From Methanobacteriota archaeon (GTDB lineage: Archaea; Thermoplasmatota; Thermoplasmata; RBG-16-68-12): a DNA stretch of 32,476 bases. Below, piece after piece: positions 8,831 through 19,800 of this stretch (the stretch's first letter is position 1; every line of letters begins with the position of its first letter). The DNA is taken from contig VBLR01000115.1 in NCBI GenBank assembly GCA_005878665.1, positions 1-32,476 on the forward strand, written 5' to 3'. Both the position numbers and the translations under genes were made by a program. The notes under the pieces are model-generated. The model did no database searches. It was not told the DNA's origin and saw only the letters and a program-made list of their open reading frames with translations.

Positions 8831-9205
8831 ATGATCCAAATTGACGTGGACCTCCCCGATCGACCCGGGGAACTCGCGAAGCTCGCCGCGATCTTGGGAG
8901 ACGCGGGGATCAACATCGACGCGATCGGCGGCGAATCCGCGGGCGGACGATCGTATGTGAGCCTGATCGTGAACCAGCCTGTGCAGGCGAGGGAGGCGAT
9001 GATGAAAAGCGGCTACACCTGCTCCGTGCGAACCGTGCTCGTCGTGCGCCTCGACGACAAGCCCGGAGCCCTCGCCGCCCTCGCCCGGAAACTCGGCGAT
9101 GCCGGGGTCGATGTCGTCAGCGTGATTCATCTCGGCACCGTGGGTGGCCATGCCCAGGTCGCGCTCGGCGTCGACAACCTGGAACGAGCCCGCTCCCTTG
9201 TCTGA
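8831..9205 (+). CDS. Tandem ACT-domain protein
   Basis: This 124-residue protein consists of two ACT domains and nothing else. Domain 1 (about 1-60) opens IDVDLPDRPGELAKLAAILGDAGINID. Domain 2 (about 65-124) opens VLVVRLDDKPGALAALARKLGDAGVDV. ACT domains bind amino acids or other small ligands at dimer interfaces, and free-standing tandem forms usually act as regulatory subunits or sensors. The DRPG and DKPG turns match the ligand-binding glycine position. It is divergent from the glyoxalase-like gene. Its enzyme partner is not evident here; threonine synthase and the trans-sulfuration enzyme are far away. Confidence 0.85.
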   Translation: MIQIDVDLPDRPGELAKLAAILGDAGINIDAIGGESAGGRSYVSLIVNQPVQAREAMMKSGYTCSVRTVLVVRLDDKPGALAALARKLGDAGVDVVSVIHLGTVGGHAQVALGVDNLERARSLV

Positions 9206-9247
9206 CCTCGCCCTTGCCCCGACCTGACAAGCGCCCTTCTCACGACC

Positions 9248-9273
9248 GATAACCAAAGCCCGTTTCTTAAATA
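9248..9273 (+). promoter_or_regulatory. Promoter of the 467-residue coiled-coil gene, with GATAACCA upstream element
   Basis: CTTAAATA at 9266-9273 is a strong archaeal TATA box and predicts transcription from about 9298, giving a leader of roughly 47 bases before ATG 9345. GATAACCA at 9248-9255 begins exactly 18 bases upstream of the TATA start. The same element and spacing recur at 10780-10805. Confidence 0.7.
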
Positions 9274-9307
9274 AGGCGCGGGCCGCTCGATTTCTCCGTA
9301 CACGAAG

Positions 9308-9327
9308 CGCGAGGAGGTTCCCTCGCG
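9308..9327 (+). promoter_or_regulatory. Hairpin in the leader of the coiled-coil gene
   Basis: CGCGAGG (9308-9314) and CCTCGCG (9321-9327) form a perfect 7-bp GC-rich stem with a six-base loop, just downstream of the predicted transcript start. It could be a leader RNA structure or an operator. It is not a terminator of the preceding gene because it lies downstream of the promoter. Confidence 0.5.
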
Positions 9328-9344
9328 ACCCAGGCGGTCAGCGT

Positions 9345-10748
9345 ATGCAAGGGGCGATCGAAGCTCTGCTTTCCGGTCTCGTATTCCGAGGGCTCGGCCC
9401 CGCCGTCTCCGGAATCCTCATGGCGGCTCCGCTGAAGAAGGTCGCTCGGGCTCAGCTCAAGAAGATTTACGTCCTCGATGAGCGGGGCGAGATGGCCGGC
9501 GAGTACGTCCTCGATTCGGACTGCCCGATCGACTACAACGACTTCCTGAAAGTCCTGCCGGACGAAGGAATCGGCGACCGCGATTCGCTCTTCGTCGGCG
9601 AATACGTGTTCACGGCCTTCCAGAGCGGTAAGTTCGCGTTCGTCCTTCTGTCACGCGGCCAGCTCGCACCGGACGATGTCAACTGGACCGCCCTCCTCCT
9701 CACGGCCGCGGATTCGCATCTCGCGTCCGCGGCGAACCGCCCCCCACCTGCTCGTACCGAACCGAAACCGGATGCCGACAAGGGATTCGCGGAGCGTGAC
9801 GCACGCCTCCAAGCGAAGGAAAAATCCCTCGCAGAGCTGGAGGCAAAACTCAAAGCGGACGCGGCGAACGTGAGCGGGCGCCAGGAGGAGCTCGACCGGC
9901 AGAAGGCGAGGCTGGCGGCCCTCGCCGACTATTCCACCCAACTTCAGGACGCGGTGTCCAAAGGAGCCTCCCGATCCGCGAAGACCCTCGAAATCGCGGA
10001 ACAACTCGCGGCGAGTTCCAACGAGGAATCGAAGAAGGCCGAGTCGAAAGCCAATTCGGAAGTACGACAGGCGTTCGAGCAAGAGCGAAGGGCGCTCATT
10101 GCCGCGAAGACCGATCTCGAGACCCGTTACCAAGAGGCTTCCGCGCGGATCGCACAGCTCGAGAAGGAAGCGAAGGACTCCGTCGCCATCCTCGAGAAGG
10201 AGCGGGCAGAGGCCTCCGCCCGGGCCGCGGAAGATGACAAAACGCGCCGCGAGATCGAGAGCCGCGTGGCCGACCTGAGCCAGCGTTTCACTTCGATGGC
10301 GAAAGAGCGCCTCGTCGCGTCCCATCGCCCCCCGGGCGAAGTCTCCGAGGAAGTCCGGAAGGCGATGGAGGGCGAGAAAGCCGAGTTGGCGCGGGAGCGC
10401 AAATTCCTCCAACGACGGGCGATCGAGCTCTTGGATCGCGAGGAGCGAGTCCGGGACCGCGAAGCCCGGGTCGACGATCGGGACCGTGAATTCGGGCGGC
10501 GGGAGCAGGATCTCGCGGCCCGCGAGCAGGATTTGGACCGGCAGAGGACCCTCCTGGCCCAGGCGAAGCCGCAAGCCCCCGAAGTTCGCGCCGAACCGGA
10601 CGAAGCGAAAAAAGACATCGAACGGCGCGTGAAAATCATCCAGCAGAAGGCGCTGGAACTCCTGGATCGCGAGGAGAAGCTCCGAAAGCGCGCAGCGGAG
10701 CTGGAGGCGATGGAAGCTCGACTCGCCGGTCGCGTAACGGCCGAGTGA
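9345..10748 (+). CDS. Coiled-coil protein with N-terminal roadblock/profilin-like domain
   Basis: The 467-residue protein has no named family I recognise. Residues 1-26 are moderately hydrophobic and could touch the membrane; ATG 9420 (residue 26) is an alternative start. Residues about 38-125 form a compact domain opening IYVLDERGEMAGEYVLD and ending in strands such as FAFVLLSRG. It aligns by eye with the cytosolic domain of the giant protein encoded at 10873. The pattern suggests a roadblock/longin/profilin-like alpha-beta fold (inference). A Pro-rich linker follows, then Glu/Lys/Arg/Ala-rich coiled coil from about 145. Two copies of an 18-residue motif, QxxAxELLDREExxR, lie at 352-370 and 429-448. 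The same motifs occur in the same order in the giant protein. I infer a cytosolic partner of that protein. Confidence 0.85.
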   Translation: MQGAIEALLSGLVFRGLGPAVSGILMAAPLKKVARAQLKKIYVLDERGEMAGEYVLDSDCPIDYNDFLKVLPDEGIGDRDSLFVGEYVFTAFQSGKFAFVLLSRGQLAPDDVNWTALLLTAADSHLASAANRPPPARTEPKPDADKGFAERDARLQAKEKSLAELEAKLKADAANVSGRQEELDRQKARLAALADYSTQLQDAVSKGASRSAKTLEIAEQLAASSNEESKKAESKANSEVRQAFEQERRALIAAKTDLETRYQEASARIAQLEKEAKDSVAILEKERAEASARAAEDDKTRREIESRVADLSQRFTSMAKERLVASHRPPGEVSEEVRKAMEGEKAELARERKFLQRRAIELLDREERVRDREARVDDRDREFGRREQDLAAREQDLDRQRTLLAQAKPQAPEVRAEPDEAKKDIERRVKIIQQKALELLDREEKLRKRAAELEAMEARLAGRVTAE

Positions 10749-10779
10749 CCGGCTCTAGTTCTCCAAGGAAATCAGGTCA

Positions 10780-10805
10780 GATAACCACCAAACGGCGCTT
10801 AAATA
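10780..10805 (+). promoter_or_regulatory. Promoter of the giant surface/coiled-coil gene, with GATAACCA upstream element
   Basis: CTTAAATA at 10798-10805 is the TATA box and GATAACCA at 10780-10787 begins 18 bases before it, exactly as at 9248-9273. The predicted transcript start is near 10830. TATA-to-ATG distance is 75 here and 79 for the neighbour, which supports ATG 10873. A composition argument favours GTG 11011. Confidence 0.7.
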
Positions 10806-10848
10806 GGTCCCAGCGGAACCGGCGGTAAGCCACCCAGACGCTCGCCAG

Positions 10849-10861
10849 AGTCGTGACGACT
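10849..10861. promoter_or_regulatory. Palindrome before the giant gene
   Basis: AGTCGT and ACGACT flank a single G, forming a 13-base palindrome between the predicted transcript start and ATG 10873. A 1-base loop is too tight for a full RNA hairpin, so a protein-binding site is the likelier reading if it is functional. Confidence 0.35.
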
Positions 10862-10872
10862 TTGAACGTCTC

Positions 10873-13800
10873 ATGTGCCGCACTGCCAGGTTCCTACCAC
10901 GACGTCGCACGAGGTGCCTCGACTCGAACTCCCGGTCCTCCGGCCACGTCGATGAGCGGCAGCGCCGGTCGTCGCGACCCCTCCGCCTCCGTCCAGGACG
11001 TGGTGGTCTCGTGAAGGCGGGAACCGCGATCCTGCTCGCCTTCATCCTCCTCGCGACTGCCATCCTGGTGGTCGCAAGTCAGTCGATGCCCGACCCGCTC
11101 GCGAAGTTCCGGACCCCGGACGGTCGGCTCACGATTCCGGGGCGTGCACTGACATCGGAACTGCAACGATTGCTGTTCCATAGTAATGATCTGCAGCCTT
11201 ACACGAATGTCACCTTCCTGCTCCCGGCGAGATCCACGTATCCGACGGAGCGCCTCGTGGCCATGTCATTTGCATCTCCAAATCTCAACGTCTTCGTCCA
11301 TCTACGTCAAGCGCCGGAAACGTGGGGCAGCGCCATTGACCACGTCCTCCGAGTGTGGTTCCCACCGGTCGACTGGCACGAAGTGGGAATCGGAATCCGA
11401 GACTCGGTCCGGGACGGCGTAGGGTGGTTTTTCGATCTCTTCACGATGAACGCCAAGGCCGATACATTGTCGGTGGATTCGACCACCGTCTCGGTCGTCG
11501 ACCCGGCCGCCGCCACCTGCACGACCTCTCAATCGGCAGCGGCGGGAGACAACGCGGTGCTCGTGATGCTCAGCAATCGCGGCCCGACCGCATACACCAC
11601 CGTCACTTACGGCTCGGTCAGCCTGGGTCTGATTGCTGGGACCGCCACGAGCGGCACGGGATTCGTCCGGACGGAGATGTGGTTCTATCAGGGCGCGATT
11701 CCGAGCGGGGCGCAAACGATGACGGCCACGCTGGTGAGCGGCACCGCGAAACAGGTATGTGCAACGGTACTCCTGAGCGGCGTCTGGGCCCCGACTCCGA
11801 CTGCAGGAGGAACCAGCGCCAGCGGGACGACCGCGAATCCGAGCATTTCGATCTCTCCGGCATCCGCCGGCGAGCTGGCTTTCGCGGTGATGGGGATTCG
11901 AGGGACTACGGCACCGACGGCGGTCACCGGCACGGGAGCCACCGCGACGAGTCTCTACGGGATTGCGCCGACCCAGTGCACCAGCGCCCCCTCCACTTCA
12001 TGCGGAGCGGGGGCCGACATGCCCTTCCCCGGAACGGCAATCACGTGGACGGACGGCAACGCCACGGACTGGGTCGTTTCCGCGGTTCGTGTATTGCCCA
12101 CCCCCAACTGCGGCGCTGCATCGGGGAATTGCTACCGGATTGGCGCGGGCGGGACGTGGGCCACGGGCGCGAATTGGTCGAATACGTCCGGCGGGGCAGC
12201 GTGCGGCTGCACTCCGGTGGCAACGAACAATGCCATCTTCAACGCCACCCCCACGGGCACCACGACTCTCGCCGCGGCGACCACGATCGCCAGCATCGAC
12301 ATGACGAACTTCACCGGCACGCTCGATACGACCGCATCCAATTGGGGCCTGACGGTGAACGGCCCGTTCGCCATCCAAGGCACCCTCCTGGCCCGGAATT
12401 CGACCATCGTCGTCACCGGAGACGTGGTCATGCTGACCGCGGGGACGATCGTCAATCTCGGCGCATCGGCGTGGACGATCAACGGATTGTGGACGAATCT
12501 CTCCACCTCCGCCTCGTGGGTCGCGGGGACGAGCACGGTCACGATCCGAGATGCCGCGAGCGGGACGCTGACATTCGCCGCACTCGCCGGCGGGACGAAC
12601 GAGTTCAACAATCTCACGCTCGATGCCACCGTGACCACCAGCATCACCTACACGATGGCGGCGAACCCGCTCCGGATGGGAGCGACCCTCACGATTCGCA
12701 ACTCGACCGGCGGGGCGACGGGACCGACCATCTTGACGACATCGGCGTCGAACCTCGGCATCACGACGGGCGCGCTCGCCCTTACGACCTTTGGAAGCCT
12801 GACGGCGAATGGGTCCGCCGTCGTGGTCAACGGCAACGTGAACGTCAGCGCCGCGAACGGCTACGTCGTCATGGGTTCGTCGACCTGGACCGTCACGGGC
12901 ACTTGGACGAACGCTTCGACGTCCGCCTCATGGAGCGCCGGGACGGGCACGGTCACGTTCACGAGTGCGACCGGCGGGACGATGACGTTCGCCGGTGCGA
13001 ATCTTCCCGGGAACGAGCTCAACAACGTTTCGTTCACCTCCTCGGCCGCGTCCGCCCAGACGTTCACCATGGCAACGAGGGCCCTGATCTGGGGCGGGAC
13101 GCTCACGATCTCGGACGGTTCTTCGACCACGGCGCTCGCAACGGCGAGTCTCGGCCTGACTGGCGGCGCACTCAGCGTCGGCAACGGCGGCATCCTCACC
13201 GCGAACGCATCCACGGTCACGGCATCGAGCGTGGCGATGACCGGGGGAACGAGCGGAACGATTACGCTCACGACCAGCTCGTTCACCAGCACCGGCAACT
13301 GGGACACGAGCGGAGCCGGCTCCGTGTTCACGAAGGGAACGAGCACGGTGACGATGAGCGGTGTGGCTAACATCGCCATTCTGAACGCGAGCAACAACTT
13401 CAACAACCTAGTCATCTCCGCGGCGGGAACGGTCACCCAATCCGGGCTCGTGGACGTCTCTGGGACGTTGACCGTGAATGGCGGCTCGGTCCTCGCGAGT
13501 GGCACCTTCACGTTGACCGTGGCCACCCTCGCGGCGAACATGGCAGGTGGAATCACGGCAGGAGCGGCAGGCACGAAGACCATCACCGGGAATGTCAGCA
13601 TCGCCGCCGCGGGATACTTCAGCTTCGGCGCGGCGACCTGGAACTTCGGCGGTTCGTGGACGAACTCGTCGACGAGTGGATCGTGGTCCGTCGGAACGGG
13701 CACGGTCGTCTTCAATTCCGGCTCGTCTCGCACAATGACCTTCGCCAACTTGGGAGTCTCGGAGTTCAACAACGTGCAGTTCAGCCCGACCGCCGCAGCA

Positions 13801-16800
13801 ACGTTCACCATGGTCACGAACGGCCTGCGGTGGGGAGGCACGCTGACGCTCAACAACAATGCGACCCTTTCGACCGGGAACCTCGCGCTGACGGGCCCGG
13901 GCGGGAACCTCACCGTGAACAACGGGGCCACCTTGACCGCGGGCACGTCGGTCGTGAGCGCGACCAACGTGACGATGACGGGCGGGACCTCGGGAGCAAT
14001 CACGGCCTCCGGGTCGTGGACCGTCTCCGGAAACTGGGACACATCCGGAGCGGGCTCCGTACTCACCGCGGCTTTGAGCACGGTGACGCTGAGCGGAACC
14101 GCGAAGACCGTCCGGATCCTGAACGCATCCAACGGCTTTGGGGCACTCACGATCAGCGGCACGGTTTCCGCGGCGTCGGCAATCACCCTCTCCGGCCTCC
14201 TGACGGTCAGCGGCACCTTCGACACGACCGCGACCAACTACGGCCTGTCGATTGGCGGTGGCCTGACGGTCAGCGGCGTCGCGGGAATCCTCCGGTCAAA
14301 TGGATCGACGGTCTCTGTGGCCGGGAATGTTTCCGTGAACAATGCGGGCGGCTACATCACGTCCGGCGCCGCCGGTTCGTGGACCGTCTCGGGATCCTGG
14401 ACGAACACGTCGACGTCCGCATCTTGGAATTTCGCGGCGTCCATCACGTTTAACTCATCGGTCTCCCAAACGATGACCTTCGCGGTCCTTCCCGGAGGCG
14501 CCGCCGAGTTCACCGACATCGCGTTCAACAGCGGTCCGTCGACCGTCACGTTTACCATGGCGACGAATCGCCTCATCTGGTCGGGGACCTTGGCGGTCCA
14601 GGGTGGGGCCGGAGCGACGACGCTCGCTACGAGCAACCTGGGCCTCACCGGCGGCGCAATCACCATCGACGACGGCGGCGTGTTGACCGCGAATGCATCG
14701 GCGGTCAGTGCATCGAACGTCACGATGACCGGCGGTGCGTCAGGTACGCTGACGCTTACCACGGGCGCATGGACCATAACCGGTAACTGGGACACATCCG
14801 GCGCAGGCTCGACCTTTACGGGCACGGCCAGCACCGTGACGATGACCGGGGCGGTTACGACCGTCAAGATCCTGAACGCGTCGAACGGGTTCGGAGCACT
14901 CGTCATCGGTGGCACCGTCTCCGCCGCCTCGGCCCTCACGACCGCGGGGCTCGTGACTGTGAGTGGTACGCTCGACACGACGGCGACGAACTACGGCCTC
15001 ACGGTCGGCGGCGGACTCACCGTCAGCGGTGCGAGTGGGGTGCTCCGCTCGAATGCGTCGATTGTCTCCGTGGCCGGGAACGTGAGTATCAACAACGCCG
15101 CGGGCTACATCACATCGACGGCCGGCGGTTCTTGGACCGCGTCCGGATCGTGGACGAACTCCGCGACGTCAGCCTTGTGGAGTTTCGCCGCTCCGATCAC
15201 CTTCAACTCGTCGGCCTCGCGAACGATGACGTTCGGTAACCCGCCCCTCGAATTTGGCGGGAACGTCACCTTCAACTCCGGTGCATCGACGGTCTCTTTC
15301 ACGATGGCCGCAAACAGCCTAGACGTCGGTGGGACGCTCACAATCGCAGGCGGAGCCGGAACGACGACGCTGAATACGAGTGGTTCAAACCTCGCCATCA
15401 ACGCGGTCGCATTCGTTGTGAACGCGGGAGGAGCCCTCACGGCCAACGGGTCCACAATCACCGTCACATCGATGGACACCCATCTCGGCACGTTCGCGGT
15501 CGGCGCCTCGACCGTCGTCGTGAACGCCTCGGGCGGCACGATTGACATCACGCAGACCGTCAACAATCTCACGGTCAATCCGGCCGTCTCGACAACGTTC
15601 GCTGGATCCCTCACGTGGACGGGAACCCTCACCTTCACGAGCGCCGGGACCGTCGCGTTCGGAACGAATAGTCTGACCTCCAGTGGCGCCGCGACGTTCA
15701 CGTTCGCGTCGGCGACGGTCACGATGAGCTCGGGGAACTGGGATACGTCTTCGGCCACGACCTTCACTGCGACGAGTTCGACGGTTACGTTCTCAGGGAC
15801 TGGAAATCTTCGGATCGGGGGGAGCGCCTCCTTTGATGTGCTCGTCGTCAGTGGCGGCACCCGGACTCTCCAGAGCCAACTCACGACGGCGGGACTCCTG
15901 ACCCTTTCGGGCGGCATCCTCGCCAAGGGGGCGAACGCTCTCACTGCTAACACCGGACTGACGATGTCAGGAGGCGCGATCACGTCCACCTCCGGTGTTG
16001 TCAGCATCACCGGCAATGTATCGATCGTGGCAGCCGCGTCCTACATCGTCTTCGGTTCCGAATCCTGGACCGTGAGTGGCTCGTGGACGAACAATTCCAC
16101 GTCGGCGAGTTGGTCGATCGGAACCGCGACCGTGGCCTTCAACGCGTCCTCGGCGCAGACGATGACGTTCGCGGCTCTCCCGGGGAACGCACCCGAGTTC
16201 TACAACGTGACCTTCAATAGCGGCGTGTCGACGGTCACGTTCACGATGACGGCGAATGCCCTGGCTTGGTCCGGAATCCTCACGGTCCAAGGCGGGAGCG
16301 GGGTGACGACGCTCGCCTCGAGCAATCTCGGACTCACGGGAGGCGCCATCGTCGTAGGCAATGCGGGAGCCCTCGCGGCGAACGCCTCCGCGGTGTCCGT
16401 CTCCGGGGTGACGATGATCGGAGGTGCGAGCGGCACGTTGACGTTGACGACCGGTTCATGGACCGTCTCCGGCAGCTGGAACACAAGCGGGCTGGGCTCG
16501 GCATTCGCGAAAGGCACCTCGACGGTCACCTTGACCGGGGCCGCGCAGACCGTATCCATTCGCAACGCATCGAACGGGTTCTACAATCTCAGTGTCTCGG
16601 GCACAATCACTCAATCAACCGCCATCGATGTGTCCAATTCGTTGACGGTGAGCGGAGCGCTGGCCACCGGAGGGTTCAACATTACGGGCGGTTCGAACCT
16701 CTTCGTCCCGGATGGTGGCACCCTGGCGGCGGGCACGTCCACAGCCACGTTCACGAACGTCACGATGACCGGAGGAGTCTCTGGTACGATCTCCCTCACC

Positions 16801-19800
16801 GGAGCCTGGACGGTGAGCGGTTCTTGGGACAGCACGGGCGCAGGCTCGGTTCTGAACTCCGGGACATCGACCGTGACCTTCACCGGGACCTCTCAGACCA
16901 TTAGCCTCGCGGCGGGCCAGATGTTCTACAATCTCACGATCGGTGGTACAGTCTCCATCAACTCGACGGCGACCGCGGCGGCTTTAATCGTGAACAACGG
17001 CGCCGTCCTCACAAAGACGGGCCAGACCATCGCCTTCAACACCCTGACAGAGAACGGGACCGGGAGCATCGTCGACGGACCGATTACCGTAGTGAACTTC
17101 TCCGTCACGAACAGCGATGGAACGAACCTCACGGCCATCAGCGTGTTCACGACGTGGACAATCGACGCGGACTACACATGGACCCATTCATCCACCATCG
17201 CGACCTCGACGATCACCTTCACGATCGGGGGCAACACGAGCGGCCACCGATTCAATGTGACCAAGGACGCCGTTGATTTCACCAACGGGCTCGTGAACGG
17301 TTCCGGTCAGATCATCTTCACGATGCTCGGCTCGGACCCGGTCGTCGACGTCCGCCTTTCATCGTCTTGCGGGGGGAATCGATACTGGATCGGCGGGGCG
17401 GGTAGCTGGTCTCAGACGGCCCACTGGGCGGATTCCTCGGGCGGGGTGAACGGATGCTCCGTGCCGAGCTCCTCGAATGCGGTCTTCTTCGACGCGAGCT
17501 CCGGAGGAGGAACCGTCACGATTAATCTGAATGCCGCCGCGTCTTCGCTCAACTCGACCGGGTGGACGGGGACGCTCGCGATCGGGTCGTTCGACCTCGC
17601 GGTCGGCGGCGACATCACCCATGCGGCGGGAGTCATTTCGATTGGCCCCTCCTCCAACGCCGGCCTGACGGCAACCGGGACTCTCACCCTCTCAGGTTCC
17701 GCCGTCCTCGACGGGTCCGGCGCGGCGTCCCTGGTCACCGTCTCCGGCGACGCGTCAATCACCAGCACGTCGGCTTACTTCCGGATGGGCACTGGCACCT
17801 GGACCTTCGGAGGGTCCTGGTCCAACGGCAGCACCTCGACGAACTGGGTCGCCGGAACCGGCCTCGTGATCTTCGATTCTTCGTCCTCGCAGACGCTCAC
17901 TTTTGCGAATCTTGCGGGGGACGAATTCCACAATGTGACATTCCAGTCCGTGGCGGGCAGCGGGACAATCACCTTCTCGATGGCGGCGAACGGCCTGCGG
18001 TGGGGTGGACTCCTCGTGATCCAAGATTCCGCGGGTTCGACGACCACGCTGGTGACATCGAATCTCGCCCTGACCGGTGGATCCCTTACGGTCGGCAATT
18101 CGGGAGTCCTCATCGCGAACGCATCGAGCGTCGCCGTGGTGGATGTCACGATGGCCGGCGGAGCTTCCGGTACGCTGACCCTCACGAGCGGGTCTTGGAC
18201 CGTAAGCGGGCAATGGGACACGTCCGGCGCCGGTTCGACGTTCGCTCGGGGCACGAGCACGGTTACCCTGTCGGGCACGTCGGCGAGTGTCACGACCCTC
18301 GATGCGACCAATGGATTCAGCAATCTGGTCATTTCCGGCACGATCACGCAGAACACCGCGATCGACGTGCGCGGCACGCTGTCGGTGAGTGGCACGCTCA
18401 CCACATCGGGGAACGACCTCACGGGCGGCGCCAACCTCACGATCTCCGGAGGGGGGAGCCTGGTCGGGACCTCGTCGTCTATCGTCGTCTCCGGGGTGAC
18501 GATGAACGACGCAGGGACGAATTCCATTTCCCTCACGACCGGCTCTATTTCCGCGTCGGGTACATGGGACACCTCCGGGGCGTCCTCGGCATTCACTGCC
18601 GGCTCGTCCACCGTGACCCTCACCGCCGCCTCCGCAACGATGGCGCTCGGGCCCGCTCAAGCGCTCGCGTCCTTGATCATCGCAGGGAACGTCTCGTTGG
18701 CATCCCCGTTGACGGTCTCCTCCCTCACAATCTCCTCGGGCGGACTCGCGAAAGGCCCGCACCCGCTGACCGTGAACAGCAATCTGACGCTGGCGGGCGG
18801 CTACCTCACCTCGACGTCTGGGTCGGTCTCGATCGCAGGAAATGTGAGCATTTCTTCGGCGTCGTCTTACATCGCGTTTGGCTCGGAAACCTGGATCGTC
18901 TCCGGGAATTGGACGAACGCCTCGACCTCGGCATCTTGGTCCGCAGGGTCTGCCGTGGTCACATTCAACGCGACGACGGACCAGATCATGACATTCGCTG
19001 GGGCCAACCTTGCTGGCAACGAATTCAGCACGGTTGAGTTTGACAGCGGCTCCTCGACCACGACGTTCACGATGGCCGCAGATGGCCTTGTGGCCCAGAC
19101 CATCACAATCCAAGGTGGCTCCGGGACGACGATTTTGACGACCTCGGGTGCGAGTCTCCCAATCATGGCGAATGCCCTGACCGTGGGCATTGGTGGCGCG
19201 CTTACGGCCAACGCCAGCATCCTGACGGTGCGCTCGCTGAGCACCGCCGCTGGCGTATTCGCAGCCGGGACGTCGACCGTCGTCGTCAACCTCTCCGGCG
19301 GCTCCGTCGATGTCACGCAGACGTTGTACGACATCGTCGTGAGCCCTGGAATCAGTACGACCTTTGTCTCGAGCATCACCTGGTCCGGGGCACTAACGCT
19401 GACGAGCTCCACATCGGTTTTCAACGGCAGTCTGATTTCCAACGGCCCGGCGGTCCTGAACCTCGGAGCATCCACGCTCTCCATCGCAGGATCGTGGGAC
19501 ACCTCCTCGACGACGACTCTCACGTCGATCGGCTCCGCGGTGACCTTTACCAGCGTGACCGGCTCGATCACCCTCGGTGCGAGTCAGCGGTTCGCCACGT
19601 TGACCATCGCCGGGACCGTCGCTCTCGCGACCGACCTGAGCGCGGACACCCTGACCGTGACAAGCTCGAACGTATTGACGATGACGAACCACCGCATCGC
19701 ATTCAACAGTCTGACGGTCAGCGGGACGATTACAGACGGATCCGTCAACGTGACCGACCTCACGGTCACGAACAGCGACACGACCGCCTCGGTCACCATT

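Noticed and set aside
10915..10950. Minus-strand GAGTTCGAGTC resembling a tRNA T-loop
   Set aside because: The T stem does not pair, and no D arm, anticodon arm or acceptor stem could be built around it.
11011..11080. Class III (pilin/archaellin) signal peptide at the start of the giant protein
   Set aside because: The GGLVKAGTAILL context is loosely similar, but residues after the processing site do not follow the pilin pattern and the protein has a second TM helix.
12861..14237. Long minus-strand frame antisense to the giant gene (others at 12132-12647, 15105-16016, 18867-19571)
   Set aside because: These frames mirror the sense repeats and are rich in Val/Pro/Thr as expected from antisense Thr/Gly codons; no start signals or known motifs.
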